64,000 nucleotides of DNA from Sulfurospirillum cavolei (GTDB lineage Bacteria; Campylobacterota; Campylobacteria; Campylobacterales; Sulfurospirillaceae), in NCBI RefSeq assembly GCF_001548055.1, contig NZ_AP014724.1:496001-560000 (forward strand), read 5' to 3'. Position 1 is the first letter of the stretch. Each line of letters begins with the position of its first letter. Positions 8,419 through 18,109 of this stretch are shown piece after piece. The notes below the pieces were generated by a model. The model did no database searches. It saw only the letters and a list, made by a program, of their open reading frames with translations, and was not told the DNA's origin. The translations under genes and the position numbers were made by a program.

Positions 8419-8450
8419 GTTACCGTCTTGTAATGAGCCGCTCTTATAAT
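8419..8450 (+). promoter_or_regulatory. Pho-box promoter of olsF
   Basis: GTTACCGTCTTGTAAT (8419-8434) is the 11-bp direct repeat; 10 bp later stands a perfect TATAAT (8445-8450), 30 bp before the olsF start. It is back-to-back with the phoU promoter, leaving 17 bp between the two boxes. Confidence 0.8.
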
Positions 8451-8480
8451 CGACGTTAAAATATCCCTCAAAGGACAGCC

Positions 8481-10196
8481 ATGGTTGACGTCGAAAAAAC
8501 CTTAAGCCTTAAATATCCTCGCATCGTCTATTATCCCGCCGTGATTCGTAATCTCATCGTTTATTGTTTAAAAAAAGTCTTGCATCAAGACGAGATTAAC
8601 GACTTTTTAATTCACGGTGAGGCGTATCGGGGTTTTGATTTTGTGGAAGCGGTTTTAGAGTACTTCAACTTCGGTTATACGGTTTCCAATAAAGATAAAG
8701 CGAATATTCCCTCTTCAGGACGCGTGATTATCGTCGCAAACCATCCTTTAGGCGCACTCGACGCATTGGCTTTGATCTCGCTCGTCAAAGAGGTTCGCCG
8801 AGACGTTAAAGTGCTTGCCAACGACGTTTTGATGCAAATTGAGCCTTTAAACGCGTTATTGATTCCGATCGACAATTTAAGCGGAACGACGGCGAAAGAG
8901 TCGATAAAAAAGGTGTACGATGCCTTGGAAAACGACGAAGCCCTCATCGTGTTTCCTTCCGGCGAAGTGTCGCGTGCGCAACCGACGGGGATTAAAGATA
9001 CGAAGTGGAAAAAAGGGTTTTTGAAATTTGCGCAAAAAACCAATTCGCCGATCTTGCCTGTTTTTATCGACGCCAAAAATTCGCCGCTTTTTTACACCCT
9101 TTCGATGGTCAATAAAAAACTCTCCACCTTTTTGCTGGCGCGCGAGATGTTCAAAAAACGCTCCAAAATCATTCACTTCAAAATCGGCGAGATGATTGCC
9201 TATAAGACGATCGAGAAGTCGGGGTTTAGCGACCATACGGTGCTCAATTTGCTCAAAAAGCATCTATATAAAATCAGTAAAGGCAAGAAAGGACTTTTCA
9301 GTACCCAAACGGCGATCGCGCATCCTGAGGAGCGTAAAGCCATTCGTGCGGAATTGAAAAAATCGACGCTTCTAGGCGAGACGAACGACGGTAAAAAAAT
9401 CTTTTTGTACGAATGCGAAGAGGGGTCGATTTTGATGAAAGAGATCGGAAGGCTTAGGGAGTATACGTTTCGCAAAGTCGAAGAAGGGACCGGTTATAAG
9501 CGCGACGTAGACGCTTTTGATAAGCACTACAAACATATCGTTTTATGGGACGATGAAGAGCTGGAAGTCGTAGGGGCATACCGTATCGGCGAGGCGGATT
9601 TTATTGCTCGGTATTTCGGCGTGGAGGGATTTTATTCGCATACGCTTTTTGAATTTACCGACGCTTTCGAGCCTTACATGCACAATGCGATTGAGCTGGG
9701 ACGAAGCTTCGTACAGCCGCGTTATTGGGGAACGAGGGCATTGGATTATCTCTGGCAAGGTATCGGTGCGTATTTGTACCAAAATCCGCATGTGCGTTAC
9801 ATGTACGGTCCGGTAAGCCTGAGCGACGTCTATACGAAAATCGCGAAAAATCTGATCGTGACGTTTTATTCACTCTATTTTTCGACTTCCAAAGAGCTTG
9901 TGCGAGCACGAAGCGGCTTTTTTATGAGCAAGGCGGAAAAAGAAGAAGCTCTCTCTTTCTTCGGCGGAAAAGATTACAAAGAGGATTTCGCCGTTTTAAA
10001 AGAGCAGCTTTCGCATATGGATTTAAGCGTGCCGACCTTGTATAAACAGTACACCGAATTGTGTGAAGAGGGCGGTATTTTATTTTTGGATTTTAACATC
10101 GACAAAGACTTTTCCAACTGTGTCGACAGTTTTATCTTAGTCGACATCGCCAAGATCAAAGAGGCAAAAAAGGCACGCTATATCAAAGGGGCATAG
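8481..10196 (+). CDS. olsF: OlsF-like bifunctional ornithine lipid synthase (two acyltransferase domains)
   Basis: 571 residues. The N-terminal half is a PlsC/OlsA-type acyltransferase with the HX4D motif NHPLGALD near 87-94 and FPSGE near 158. The C-terminal half (about 300-520) is the GNAT-like OlsB/hemolysin acetyltransferase type, seen in FDKHYKHIVL, VVGAYRIG, ELGRSFVQPRYW and MYGPVSLSD. This O-acyl plus N-acyl domain order is that of Serratia OlsF, which makes ornithine lipid from ornithine and two acyl chains. Its own Pho-box promoter and position beside phoU-phoB-phoR fit a phosphorus-free membrane lipid made under phosphate limitation. A generic acyltransferase fusion is the alternative. 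Confidence 0.82.
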   Translation: MVDVEKTLSLKYPRIVYYPAVIRNLIVYCLKKVLHQDEINDFLIHGEAYRGFDFVEAVLEYFNFGYTVSNKDKANIPSSGRVIIVANHPLGALDALALISLVKEVRRDVKVLANDVLMQIEPLNALLIPIDNLSGTTAKESIKKVYDALENDEALIVFPSGEVSRAQPTGIKDTKWKKGFLKFAQKTNSPILPVFIDAKNSPLFYTLSMVNKKLSTFLLAREMFKKRSKIIHFKIGEMIAYKTIEKSGFSDHTVLNLLKKHLYKISKGKKGLFSTQTAIAHPEERKAIRAELKKSTLLGETNDGKKIFLYECEEGSILMKEIGRLREYTFRKVEEGTGYKRDVDAFDKHYKHIVLWDDEELEVVGAYRIGEADFIARYFGVEGFYSHTLFEFTDAFEPYMHNAIELGRSFVQPRYWGTRALDYLWQGIGAYLYQNPHVRYMYGPVSLSDVYTKIAKNLIVTFYSLYFSTSKELVRARSGFFMSKAEKEEALSFFGGKDYKEDFAVLKEQLSHMDLSVPTLYKQYTELCEEGGILFLDFNIDKDFSNCVDSFILVDIAKIKEAKKARYIKGA

Positions 10197-10479
10197 TTTT
10201 TAATTCTTTGACATACGCTCTAATTCCATGCTAAAAAGGATAAATTAAAGTGCTTTGAAAGTCTTACATGTAAAGAATTTCAACTTCTGAAAGCTTTACA
10301 TGTAAAGATACAATCAGCACAAACTATCCCTTTACTTTTTAATGAGAAACAACACTTTGGCTTAATAAAGAATCTAAGAAGAACACAAAATATCTATTTT
10401 TTAGTACCTAACAATGTATAATGTGGCATTAAAGAATGCAAAGGTCTATTTTGAATATAAATGTACCTGACTTTATAAA
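10197..10479. repeat. Gap with paired 20-bp direct repeats around TTACATGTAA
   Basis: GAAAGTCTTACATGTAAAGA (10257-10276) and GAAAGCTTTACATGTAAAGA (10289-10308) match at 18 of 20 positions and are offset by 32 bp. Each contains the TTACATGTAA palindrome found throughout the window. The rest of the gap is AT-rich with no open frame; it marks the shift from backbone composition to the AT-rich helicase gene. Confidence 0.6.
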
Positions 10480-13400
10480 ATGTGTGATTTGATGAGCATC
10501 GATAAAATCGCTTTTTTTGATATTGAAGTAAATGTTTCCAGTCTAAACATAGAAAAATTGGGCTTAGTCTTTGATCATGTCAAAGTGACAGAAACTTCTG
10601 TTGAAAAAATCAACGACATTTTTAGTGCATATACACCTCATTTTATCTGTGGTCATAATTTTATTGATCACGATAAAGTGTATTTAAGCAAAACAAGCTT
10701 TAATCCCTATTTGCAAAATATCCCGATTATTGACACGTTATTTTTATCCATGCTTTTATACCCCAATAAAAAAACACATAAGCTTGATAAACCATATAAA
10801 ACAGAGCTCAATATTGAAAACCAACCTCTTGGTGATGCGGAACAAACTAAAGAACTTTTTAATCTTTTAAATAGAAAATTTGACGCTTTATCTCAGGATT
10901 TACAAAATCTCTACAGTGCTCTATTGAGTGACAATCAGTATTTTAGTGCTTTTTTCAAGTACAGGCAGTTTGAATATACGCAAGTTGATCTTTACGATAT
11001 TGTAAAAAGTAAAATTATTTGTACCAAAGATCATCTGGAAACATTAGTCAAAGATTATCCTTTAGAGCTTGCTTTTGCGATAGCCTTTTTATTTTCCGAC
11101 AAAGAAGCTTCTGTCTCATCAGTTATTTTAATGAAATATCCAAAAATTGTTGGTGTTCTCAAAACGTTGAGTTTTGATCAAAGCAGTTTAGATTTAGAAG
11201 CATTTGCTCAAGATGAATTTAAATTTCCTTCTTTTAAAGAATTTGATGCTCAAGAAACAAAAGAGGACAACACTTCGCTGTTTGAAGAAAGTACTCGTCG
11301 TACGACAAAAATTTCACAAAAAGAGATTATTATCAATTCTTTGGATCAAGGTTCCATTTTAGCGATCCTTCCAACGGGAGGAGGAAAAACATTTACCTTT
11401 CAGCTCCCTGCACTCATAAAAGCACAAGCCTATAAAGGCTTGACCGTTGTTATATCTCCTCTTCAAGCTCTTATGAAAAACCATGTTGATAGTTTCAAAG
11501 AAAAAAATCAAAATTTTAGAGTAGTCGCCATCAGTGGCTATTTAAGCCCTATAGAGCGCATGAATATTATTACAGAGATTGAAAATGGCGTTGTAGATAT
11601 TTTATACTTAGCTCCTGAAGCTTTAAGGTCAAATTCGATTTTTAAAGCGTTAAAAAAACGCATTATCGAGAGATTTGTTATTGATGAAGCGCACTGTTTT
11701 TCTTCGTGGGGGCACGATTTTAGGCATGACTATTATTTTATAGCCGACACCATCAAGGAGCTCGAAAATGCCTCTTCTTTTCAACCAAAAATTCCCATTT
11801 CATGTTTTACGGCAACGGCTAAACCAGAGGTTTTAAAGGACATTAAACACTATTTCCATGAAAAATTGTCTATCGAATTAAAAGAATTTATTGCCTCTAC
11901 ACAGAGGTATAATTTAGAATACAGAGCGATAGAAGTTGCCTCTAAGCACGAAAAATACGAAACGCTTATAAAAGAACTTAACGCACTAGGTAAAAAACCG
12001 ACGATTATTTATATTCCGCAAAATGCAAGAGAGTGTAAAGAACTTTGCGAAAAATTAAATGGCGATGAGCGGTTATTTGAACTTGATTTGGTCATAGAGC
12101 CTTTTTATGCCAGAATTGATCATGAAATCGAAAACAAGCAACGAGAAGGACGCAATAAAAGTGAAATTCTCAATGATTTTATAGAAAATAAAATCGACAT
12201 TGTTATCGCAACGACAGCATTTGGAATGGGAATTGACAAGCCTGACATTCAAGCAGTTATTCACTATGAACAGTCCGATTCGCTTGAGGCTTACTTACAA
12301 GAATCGGGTCGTGGTGCGAGGAGCGAAGAGCTCAAAGCACAGTGCATCGTTTTATACGCTAAAGATGATTTCAACAAAACATTTGCCCAACTCAATCGTT
12401 CAAAGATTGACTACCATGAAATTGAAAGCATTGTCAAAGAGCTCAAAAGTATGAAGAGAGATGAAATTTATATCTCGCCAAAAGAGTTAGCCCAAAAAAT
12501 GGGAATTGATACGGAAGATTCTAGGATTGATTATGAGGTCATTATTAAAACGGCTCTTTTGGAGCTAGAACAAGCCCAAATCATCTCAAGAGGAAGAAAC
12601 AACATTAAAATACTTGCAACCTCGACCATCGCAAAAGAAAAGCGAAGTATGGAGCATGTACATGCAGTTTTAGATGCTAAAAAAGAGGAATATGAAACAA
12701 TTTATGCGTATATGATTCTTGTGATGCAAAATATCATACAAAAAAGCAAAGTAGATTCTATTGAGGTTGATGATTTAGCAGACATCGTTGGTGTAGAAAA
12801 AAAACTTATTTTTGAAGTTTTGTATGCCCTGCAAAATGAGAAGCTTTTGGATTTCAATAATGACATTAGTGTTTTTGTCAAAAAATCGGTTTTAGTTGAT
12901 TTTGAAGAACATTTTGAGCTTGAACAAAGTATTCTTAACGTCTTTCTTGAACTTCCTCCATTCTCGACCAGTATCAATTTAAGAGAGATCAATACAAAGA
13001 TAAGCGATAAAAATCTCATCAAAGAGATTAAAAAGATTATTCAAAGCTGGAGCCATCTCTCCAAATTAAAAGCCAATATTTTTAATGCACACTTTCATAA
13101 GGATACGTGCCATTTTCAAATGGAACACAAAAATAGACAAAAGCTTGAATCTCTCATTGCCATAAGAAAAACGACATGTGATTTTATTATTAAAAAGGTG
13201 TTGAGAGCCTTGGAAGAGAAAGATGAAGATGAAGTAGAAATATCAACCAATGAGTTAAAAGTTGAGTTTGATACCTCTCAAAAATTGAGTTTGGAGGGTT
13301 TTCATCACTCGATTGTCTATTTGCATGAGATGCTAAAAGATTTCAAACTAAGGCGAGGGCGGTTGATCTATTACCAAACGTTTCACCTTAGTAAAGAAGA

Positions 13401-15447
13401 AAACATCAAACAGTCTAAGCCGTATCAAAAAAGGAAGCATTACGAAAAAAGTTTGAAACCCTATTATGAACGAAAAGTAGAGTCTATTCATATTCAAATC
13501 GCATTTCTTAAAAAGCTGATTAAAGACGGTTGGGAAAAAACGATGGGGTTTGTTCATGACTATTTTGGTATGGAATACGGGGCATTTAAAAAGAAGTATG
13601 GGTTTGTTGAAAAAGAGATCAAATTGCCCATTACACAAGAGCGATTACGTGAAATTCTGTATGACTTGAATGATGAGCAAAGAAGGGTCTTTGAGGACAG
13701 AAAAAGCAGTTCTATTATGGTGTTAGCAGGACCTGGAAGCGGAAAAACCAAAACCTTGGTTCACAAAATAGCTTCTTTGATTACGGTTGAAAATAATAAA
13801 CCCGAATATTTTCTTATGTTAGCACACTCAAGAGTTGCCGTAGCCGAATTTAAAGAGCGTTTGCATAAATTGATTGGTTCACAAGTGTATGAGATGAAGA
13901 TTTTTACGTTTCATGCGTTTGCCGCTCATTTAGTGGGCAAAAAAATCGATGAACAAAATCGCTTGCAAGATGTAATTGAACTAGCAACAAAAATGTTGCG
14001 AGCTAAAACGGTTACACTACCGTATGTGCAAATGTTTGTCTTAGATGAATACCAAGATGTTGGGTTTAAAACATACGAATTTATCAAAATCATTTATGAG
14101 AATATGTCAAAAGATAAGAAAATTATTGCCGTGGGTGACGATGATCAATGTATCAATAACTTTGGCAATGATAGAGCCGATATTTTTTATATCAGCCAAT
14201 TTCAAAAAGATTTTCAAGAGATTTTAGATGATGATGAAGAGGTTGCAACCCCTGAGATACTTTTTAGCGAAAAAGAGAGTAGTTTTAAAGAGTATAGTCT
14301 TTTAACCAATTATCGAAGTAAAAAAAATATTGTTGATTTTGCAAATGCTCTTAGCCAGTATCTTCCTCAAAGAATTAAGCAAGAAAAACTGGTCTCGCAG
14401 ACTAAAAATAGTGGAGAGATTACAATCTCAATGTATAAAAATACGAGTTACAGTGACAATATCGTTGATGCTGTATCTTGTGATGAATCAGAGTCTATTG
14501 CCATTTTAGTGCGCACGAACGATGAAGTATTGACGCTATATTCGCAATTAATGGCACGAAATATTAAGGCAAAGTATATCACCTCAAAAAATGGGTTTAA
14601 CCTTGGAGATTTAATAGAACTAAGGGATTTTTTGGATTTTTGGGAGCACAGTACGTTTGAGAATGCTCGAATCAAAATAGATGAAAAATACGCTCATTCT
14701 AAAAATTATAAGCTTACATGTAACGTTATCGATACCTTTTTTGAACAGTATGAAGACGAGATTCAACGAAGTGAAATACACTTCCAAGCCATTTTTCGTG
14801 AGTACCTAGAGGAGATAGAATTTGATGAGTTTGAGCAAAGCCGTTCACGCATTATTGTCTCAACAATGCACAAGGCAAAGGGTAAAGAGTTTGCATCGGT
14901 TTATGTTGGGCTAAAAGAAAATTGTATTGAAGATGATTATGCGTTAAGACTCATTTATGTTGCAGCCACACGGGCAAAAAACCAGTTGCATATTCATAGC
15001 AAGGATAGGTTTATTTTCAAATTAGCAAGTTATGCAGATAGTGTGGTTCATTATGAAAAGTATGTGAAAGAACCTGATAGAATTGTGTTTATTATGGGGC
15101 TTGGCGATCTTGTACTTTCGAATGAAGATGCGCAAAGGGGTATTGAAAAGACACAGCCGCTAGCTGGCGAGCAAATTCAAATTATTCAAACAGGTCATGA
15201 AACGTTTGAGCTTGTCAAAAATTCAGTTATGATCGGAAGATTATCGGGTGTGGATGCCACTAAGCCAGAGAGATTGTGTATGAAAATACTTCAAATGCAA
15301 GCTAAGGGTTATCAACTAGAGACTGATGTGGAGATAGAATATGTTGTCCTGTGGAGTCCGAAATCAGATAAAGAAAAATCGCAAAAAAAATATGCGGAAG
15401 TGCTAGTAAAAATTTTTATGATACAAGGTTCTTCTTTTGTAGAGTAG
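10480..15447 (+). CDS. Giant exonuclease-like / RecQ helicase / UvrD helicase fusion
   Basis: 1655 residues. The N-terminal 180 or so look like a DEDD 3'-5' exonuclease fold: FFDIEVN near 12-18, GHNFIDHD near 57-64, DTLFLSMLLYP near 85-95. A RecQ helicase follows: Walker A PTGGGKTF near 298-305, DEAHCFSSWGHDFRHDY near 400, SAT-like FTATAKPE, TTAFGMGIDKPD and QESGRGAR near 606. The C-terminal third is a UvrD/Rep helicase: AGPGSGKTK near 1084, FTFHAFA, LDEYQD near 1188, GDDDQCINNF, TNYRSK, TMHKAKGKEF near 1463, VAATRAK near 1494. All ATPase motifs look intact. The gene is clearly more AT-rich than its neighbours, suggesting transfer. A genome-defence or DNA-repair role is possible. ATG at 10492 (MSIDKIAFF) is an alternative start; neither has a strong ribosome site. 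Confidence 0.85.
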   Translation: MCDLMSIDKIAFFDIEVNVSSLNIEKLGLVFDHVKVTETSVEKINDIFSAYTPHFICGHNFIDHDKVYLSKTSFNPYLQNIPIIDTLFLSMLLYPNKKTHKLDKPYKTELNIENQPLGDAEQTKELFNLLNRKFDALSQDLQNLYSALLSDNQYFSAFFKYRQFEYTQVDLYDIVKSKIICTKDHLETLVKDYPLELAFAIAFLFSDKEASVSSVILMKYPKIVGVLKTLSFDQSSLDLEAFAQDEFKFPSFKEFDAQETKEDNTSLFEESTRRTTKISQKEIIINSLDQGSILAILPTGGGKTFTFQLPALIKAQAYKGLTVVISPLQALMKNHVDSFKEKNQNFRVVAISGYLSPIERMNIITEIENGVVDILYLAPEALRSNSIFKALKKRIIERFVIDEAHCFSSWGHDFRHDYYFIADTIKELENASSFQPKIPISCFTATAKPEVLKDIKHYFHEKLSIELKEFIASTQRYNLEYRAIEVASKHEKYETLIKELNALGKKPTIIYIPQNARECKELCEKLNGDERLFELDLVIEPFYARIDHEIENKQREGRNKSEILNDFIENKIDIVIATTAFGMGIDKPDIQAVIHYEQSDSLEAYLQESGRGARSEELKAQCIVLYAKDDFNKTFAQLNRSKIDYHEIESIVKELKSMKRDEIYISPKELAQKMGIDTEDSRIDYEVIIKTALLELEQAQIISRGRNNIKILATSTIAKEKRSMEHVHAVLDAKKEEYETIYAYMILVMQNIIQKSKVDSIEVDDLADIVGVEKKLIFEVLYALQNEKLLDFNNDISVFVKKSVLVDFEEHFELEQSILNVFLELPPFSTSINLREINTKISDKNLIKEIKKIIQSWSHLSKLKANIFNAHFHKDTCHFQMEHKNRQKLESLIAIRKTTCDFIIKKVLRALEEKDEDEVEISTNELKVEFDTSQKLSLEGFHHSIVYLHEMLKDFKLRRGRLIYYQTFHLSKEENIKQSKPYQKRKHYEKSLKPYYERKVESIHIQIAFLKKLIKDGWEKTMGFVHDYFGMEYGAFKKKYGFVEKEIKLPITQERLREILYDLNDEQRRVFEDRKSSSIMVLAGPGSGKTKTLVHKIASLITVENNKPEYFLMLAHSRVAVAEFKERLHKLIGSQVYEMKIFTFHAFAAHLVGKKIDEQNRLQDVIELATKMLRAKTVTLPYVQMFVLDEYQDVGFKTYEFIKIIYENMSKDKKIIAVGDDDQCINNFGNDRADIFYISQFQKDFQEILDDDEEVATPEILFSEKESSFKEYSLLTNYRSKKNIVDFANALSQYLPQRIKQEKLVSQTKNSGEITISMYKNTSYSDNIVDAVSCDESESIAILVRTNDEVLTLYSQLMARNIKAKYITSKNGFNLGDLIELRDFLDFWEHSTFENARIKIDEKYAHSKNYKLTCNVIDTFFEQYEDEIQRSEIHFQAIFREYLEEIEFDEFEQSRSRIIVSTMHKAKGKEFASVYVGLKENCIEDDYALRLIYVAATRAKNQLHIHSKDRFIFKLASYADSVVHYEKYVKEPDRIVFIMGLGDLVLSNEDAQRGIEKTQPLAGEQIQIIQTGHETFELVKNSVMIGRLSGVDATKPERLCMKILQMQAKGYQLETDVEIEYVVLWSPKSDKEKSQKKYAEVLVKIFMIQGSSFVE

Positions 15448-15479
15448 TAATTTATTAGCAGCGTTACATCAAAGGCGAG

Positions 15480-15503
15480 TCCAAGCCTTGATGGAGGCTT
15501 GGA
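15480..15503 (+). terminator. Hairpin between convergent helicase and chemoreceptor genes
   Basis: TCCAAGCCT (15480-15488) and AGGCTTGGA (15495-15503) form a perfect 9-bp stem with a 6-base loop; outer CATCA/TGATG can extend it. It lies 33 bp after the helicase stop and just before the stop of the oncoming gene. No strong T-run, so terminator strength is uncertain, but the position suits a bidirectional terminator. Confidence 0.6.
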
Positions 15504-15512
15504 TGCTGATGT

Positions 15513-17114
15513 TTAAGCAGTTTTAAACGTTGAGAGAGCGTTGCTTAAATTGGTGGAGAGTTTGGCGAGGTGTTCTGCTGCGCTGGCGATCTCTTCGACA
15601 CTTCGGGCATTAATCGAGGTTAGCTTATGAATTGTCGCCACACGCTCTAGCATGACGTCCGCTTCTTTGCTTCCGTGTTTGGCTTTTTGAGCGGAGCTTT
15701 GTGCAACGGCGGACGTTTCGTTCATACTATCGACGGTTTTCAGCATTAAGCGTTGAGTGTTTTCGGCGCGATTGCCGAGTGCTTGAATCTCTTGGGCGTT
15801 CTTCTTCATCAGCTCGGAAGTCGTTGCAACCGACTGGGTGATGAGCGCTACGGTGGAGTGGCTCTCCACAAGGCTTTTTTGCGTACGTTCGGCGAGCTTG
15901 CGTACTTCATCGGCGACGACGGCAAATCCACGACCGTGCTCTCCAGCGCGCGCGGCTTCGATGGCGGCGTTGAGTGCTAGTAGGTTGGTCTGATCGGCAA
16001 TATCGGCGATGACTAAAAGCACTTGTTGCACTTGCGTTACTTCTTGATCGAGTTGTTCTAAACGTGCGGAAAGATCGGTTTGATTGAGGACAACGGCTTG
16101 AAGGTCGGACGATACGGCAAGCACTTCACTAGAAGCGTTATGCAAATCATCGGCGACATTTTGCATGATTGTTCCCGCGTGATGGGCATTGTTCTCGCTT
16201 TCGCGTAAAATGGTTGCAACGTTTTGCGTTGTTTTGACCGCATGGTCGACTTCTTTATCGGTCTCTTCGGTGCGTTTACCAATTTGCAGCGAAGTCGAAG
16301 AGAGTTCTTCGGCGACGGCGGCATTTTCCGTTGCGGTGCGTTTGGCATCATCAATCGCGGTGCGTAATTGATCGAAAAGTGCATTGATCGTTCGCATGAT
16401 GTCGGCGATCTCGTCATTGCCGATGCTTTCAATCGGACGGCTTAGATCTTTGGTTCGCCCGATGTACTCGCACTCTTGAGCCGCTTTGGAAAGCGATTTT
16501 TTGATCTTCAGTGCGATAAATCTAAAAAGAAACGTCGTAAAACCTAAGATGAGAAGTGCCACCGTAATGCCGATGTGTTGCGCTTTATCAAGCTTGGCAT
16601 CTTCTTCGTGTTCGATCAGTTTGGAGAGTTCATCGGAATTTTTGGAGATCGCAATAAACGCGGTTCGTCCGATGTTGGTCAGCTCGGTAAATTTTTTTCC
16701 CTCAGGCGTGGCGAGAAATTCCGGGGAGTTGGTTGTCTCTTTGTATTTTTTCAGCATCTCAAAGCGTGGCGTACTGGAAGCTTTAAACTCCTCAACGCCT
16801 TTTGCGATGCGTTCTAAAAGTTCGATCTCTTGAGGAGAGCTAAGCATAGTCTTAAGCTCGTCGATGGCTTGAATAAGGTTGGTTTGTGCTTGATAGGAAT
16901 CGTCCATAAATTTTTGTGCGTAGGAGATTTGATACCCTCTGGAATACATCAAAAGCTCCGCCGTATAACGCGGCAATTTGCCGATAGTTTGCACTTTTTC
17001 CACGGCGGTTTGCGCGTGAGAGCCGTTGTGTATGAGCAAATAACTGAGTCCCAAAGTTCCCGTAAGAATAATGACCAGTAAAAAAAGTAGTTTGGCTTGA
17101 ATCGTCTGAAACAT
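15513..17114 (-). CDS. Methyl-accepting chemotaxis protein
   Basis: 533 residues. A membrane helix (about 5-27) precedes a periplasmic helical ligand domain to about 185, a second helix (about 186-207) and a cytoplasmic signalling domain. The CheA/CheW-contact hairpin is unmistakable: [20 protein letters not shown], then [18 protein letters not shown]. The start 17114 (MFQTIQAK) is chosen over an upstream frame because AAGGGAAA stands seven bases before it and the membrane helix follows at once. The ligand is unknown. The MCP is transcribed 141 bp after the dioxygenase gene. Confidence 0.92.
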   Translation of the reverse strand: MFQTIQAKLLFLLVIILTGTLGLSYLLIHNGSHAQTAVEKVQTIGKLPRYTAELLMYSRGYQISYAQKFMDDSYQAQTNLIQAIDELKTMLSSPQEIELLERIAKGVEEFKASSTPRFEMLKKYKETTNSPEFLATPEGKKFTELTNIGRTAFIAISKNSDELSKLIEHEEDAKLDKAQHIGITVALLILGFTTFLFRFIALKIKKSLSKAAQECEYIGRTKDLSRPIESIGNDEIADIMRTINALFDQLRTAIDDAKRTATENAAVAEELSSTSLQIGKRTEETDKEVDHAVKTTQNVATILRESENNAHHAGTIMQNVADDLHNASSEVLAVSSDLQAVVLNQTDLSARLEQLDQEVTQVQQVLLVIADIADQTNLLALNAAIEAARAGEHGRGFAVVADEVRKLAERTQKSLVESHSTVALITQSVATTSELMKKNAQEIQALGNRAENTQRLMLKTVDSMNETSAVAQSSAQKAKHGSKEADVMLERVATIHKLTSINARSVEEIASAAEHLAKLSTNLSNALSTFKTA

Positions 17115-17201
17115 AAAATTTCCCTTACAATCAATAGCGCGTTTTAAACGCCTTTTACATTGTAATTTGTCTGTGTGAGATTTGGCGTGAGATAGGAGCA
17201 A

Positions 17202-17244
17202 AACGAGCGTGACATGTCAAAAATCGGCTTGATCGACGCTCGTT
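17202..17244 (-). terminator. Possible terminator after the DODA-type dioxygenase gene
   Basis: On the minus strand AACGAGCGT (17244-17236) and ACGCTCGTT (17210-17202) make a perfect 9-bp stem followed by two more Ts. The 25-base loop is long and contains the GACATGTC palindrome, so the call is tentative. Confidence 0.45.
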
Positions 17245-17255
17245 AGGAAAAAGCG

Positions 17256-18035
17256 CTAATGAAGCATAAATCCTCTCATCGAAAGGCTGGCGTTTTGGAA
17301 AAAAGGCGTTAATACGCTTAGCGTATCGTCGGCTCTGCGCGAGCCTGCCGTATAAAGAAGCGGTACATAGTGATCGACGCTCGGATGGGCGGTTTTAAAT
17401 GTTTCGCATCGACGTTCTATATCGATCAGGCTTTGTATGTCGTTTTGCGCAAAAGCATGATCGATATACGCATCGACGTTTTGCGCCCATATCGGCGGCG
17501 TTGCATCGATAGTGTAAAAATCGACCGTTCCCAAGTTGTGCGTGACGTTTCCGCTGGCGATGAGCATGACTCCCTCATCGCGCAAAGAGGCGAGTTTTTT
17601 ACCTAAAGCGACATGTTCGTCGAAACGTAAATGTTTATTGATGCTCAGTTCTATCACGGGAATGCTGGCTTTGGGAAAAAGGTAATAAAGCGGCATCCAA
17701 GCCCCGTGATCCAAGCCGCGTTCTATCATAGGAATACCGCCTAAAAGATCGCTAACGTGTTTGGAGAGCGAATTATTGCTCGGGCTCTCGTAGGAGAGTT
17801 CGTACAAAGAGGGCGGGAAACCGTAAAAATCGTAGAGTGTTTCGTAGGTAATGCCCGAAGCGATGCTTACCGCCGTTTGATCGGCGTACCAATGCGCCGA
17901 AACGACTAAAATCGCTTTAGGAAGCACTAGTTGCGTGCTGAGCGTTTCCAACGCTTGCGTAAAACGGTTGTCCAACACCAAGTTCATCGGCGAGCCGTGG
18001 GAGATAAAAAGGCTCGGCATCGTTTGCGTCATCAA
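17256..18035 (-). CDS. DODA-type extradiol dioxygenase (YgiD family)
   Basis: 259 residues. SLFISHGSPMNLVLDN near 8-23, VVSAHWYADQ near 44-53, and RGLDHGAWMPLYYLFP near 107-122 carry the His residues that bind the non-haem iron in 4,5-DOPA-type class III dioxygenases. Bacterial members open catechol rings; the natural substrate here is unknown. A TATAAT-like sequence stands about 20 bp upstream on the minus strand. ATG at 18035 or at the next codon (MTQTMPS) is the start. Confidence 0.88.
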   Translation of the reverse strand: MMTQTMPSLFISHGSPMNLVLDNRFTQALETLSTQLVLPKAILVVSAHWYADQTAVSIASGITYETLYDFYGFPPSLYELSYESPSNNSLSKHVSDLLGGIPMIERGLDHGAWMPLYYLFPKASIPVIELSINKHLRFDEHVALGKKLASLRDEGVMLIASGNVTHNLGTVDFYTIDATPPIWAQNVDAYIDHAFAQNDIQSLIDIERRCETFKTAHPSVDHYVPLLYTAGSRRADDTLSVLTPFFQNASLSMRGFMLH

Positions 18036-18109
18036 CGTATCCTTTGTCGAAAAACGTATTATAACGGCAAAAGATTAACAATCGATAAAAAGCAAAGGAA
18101 GATCGGAAA

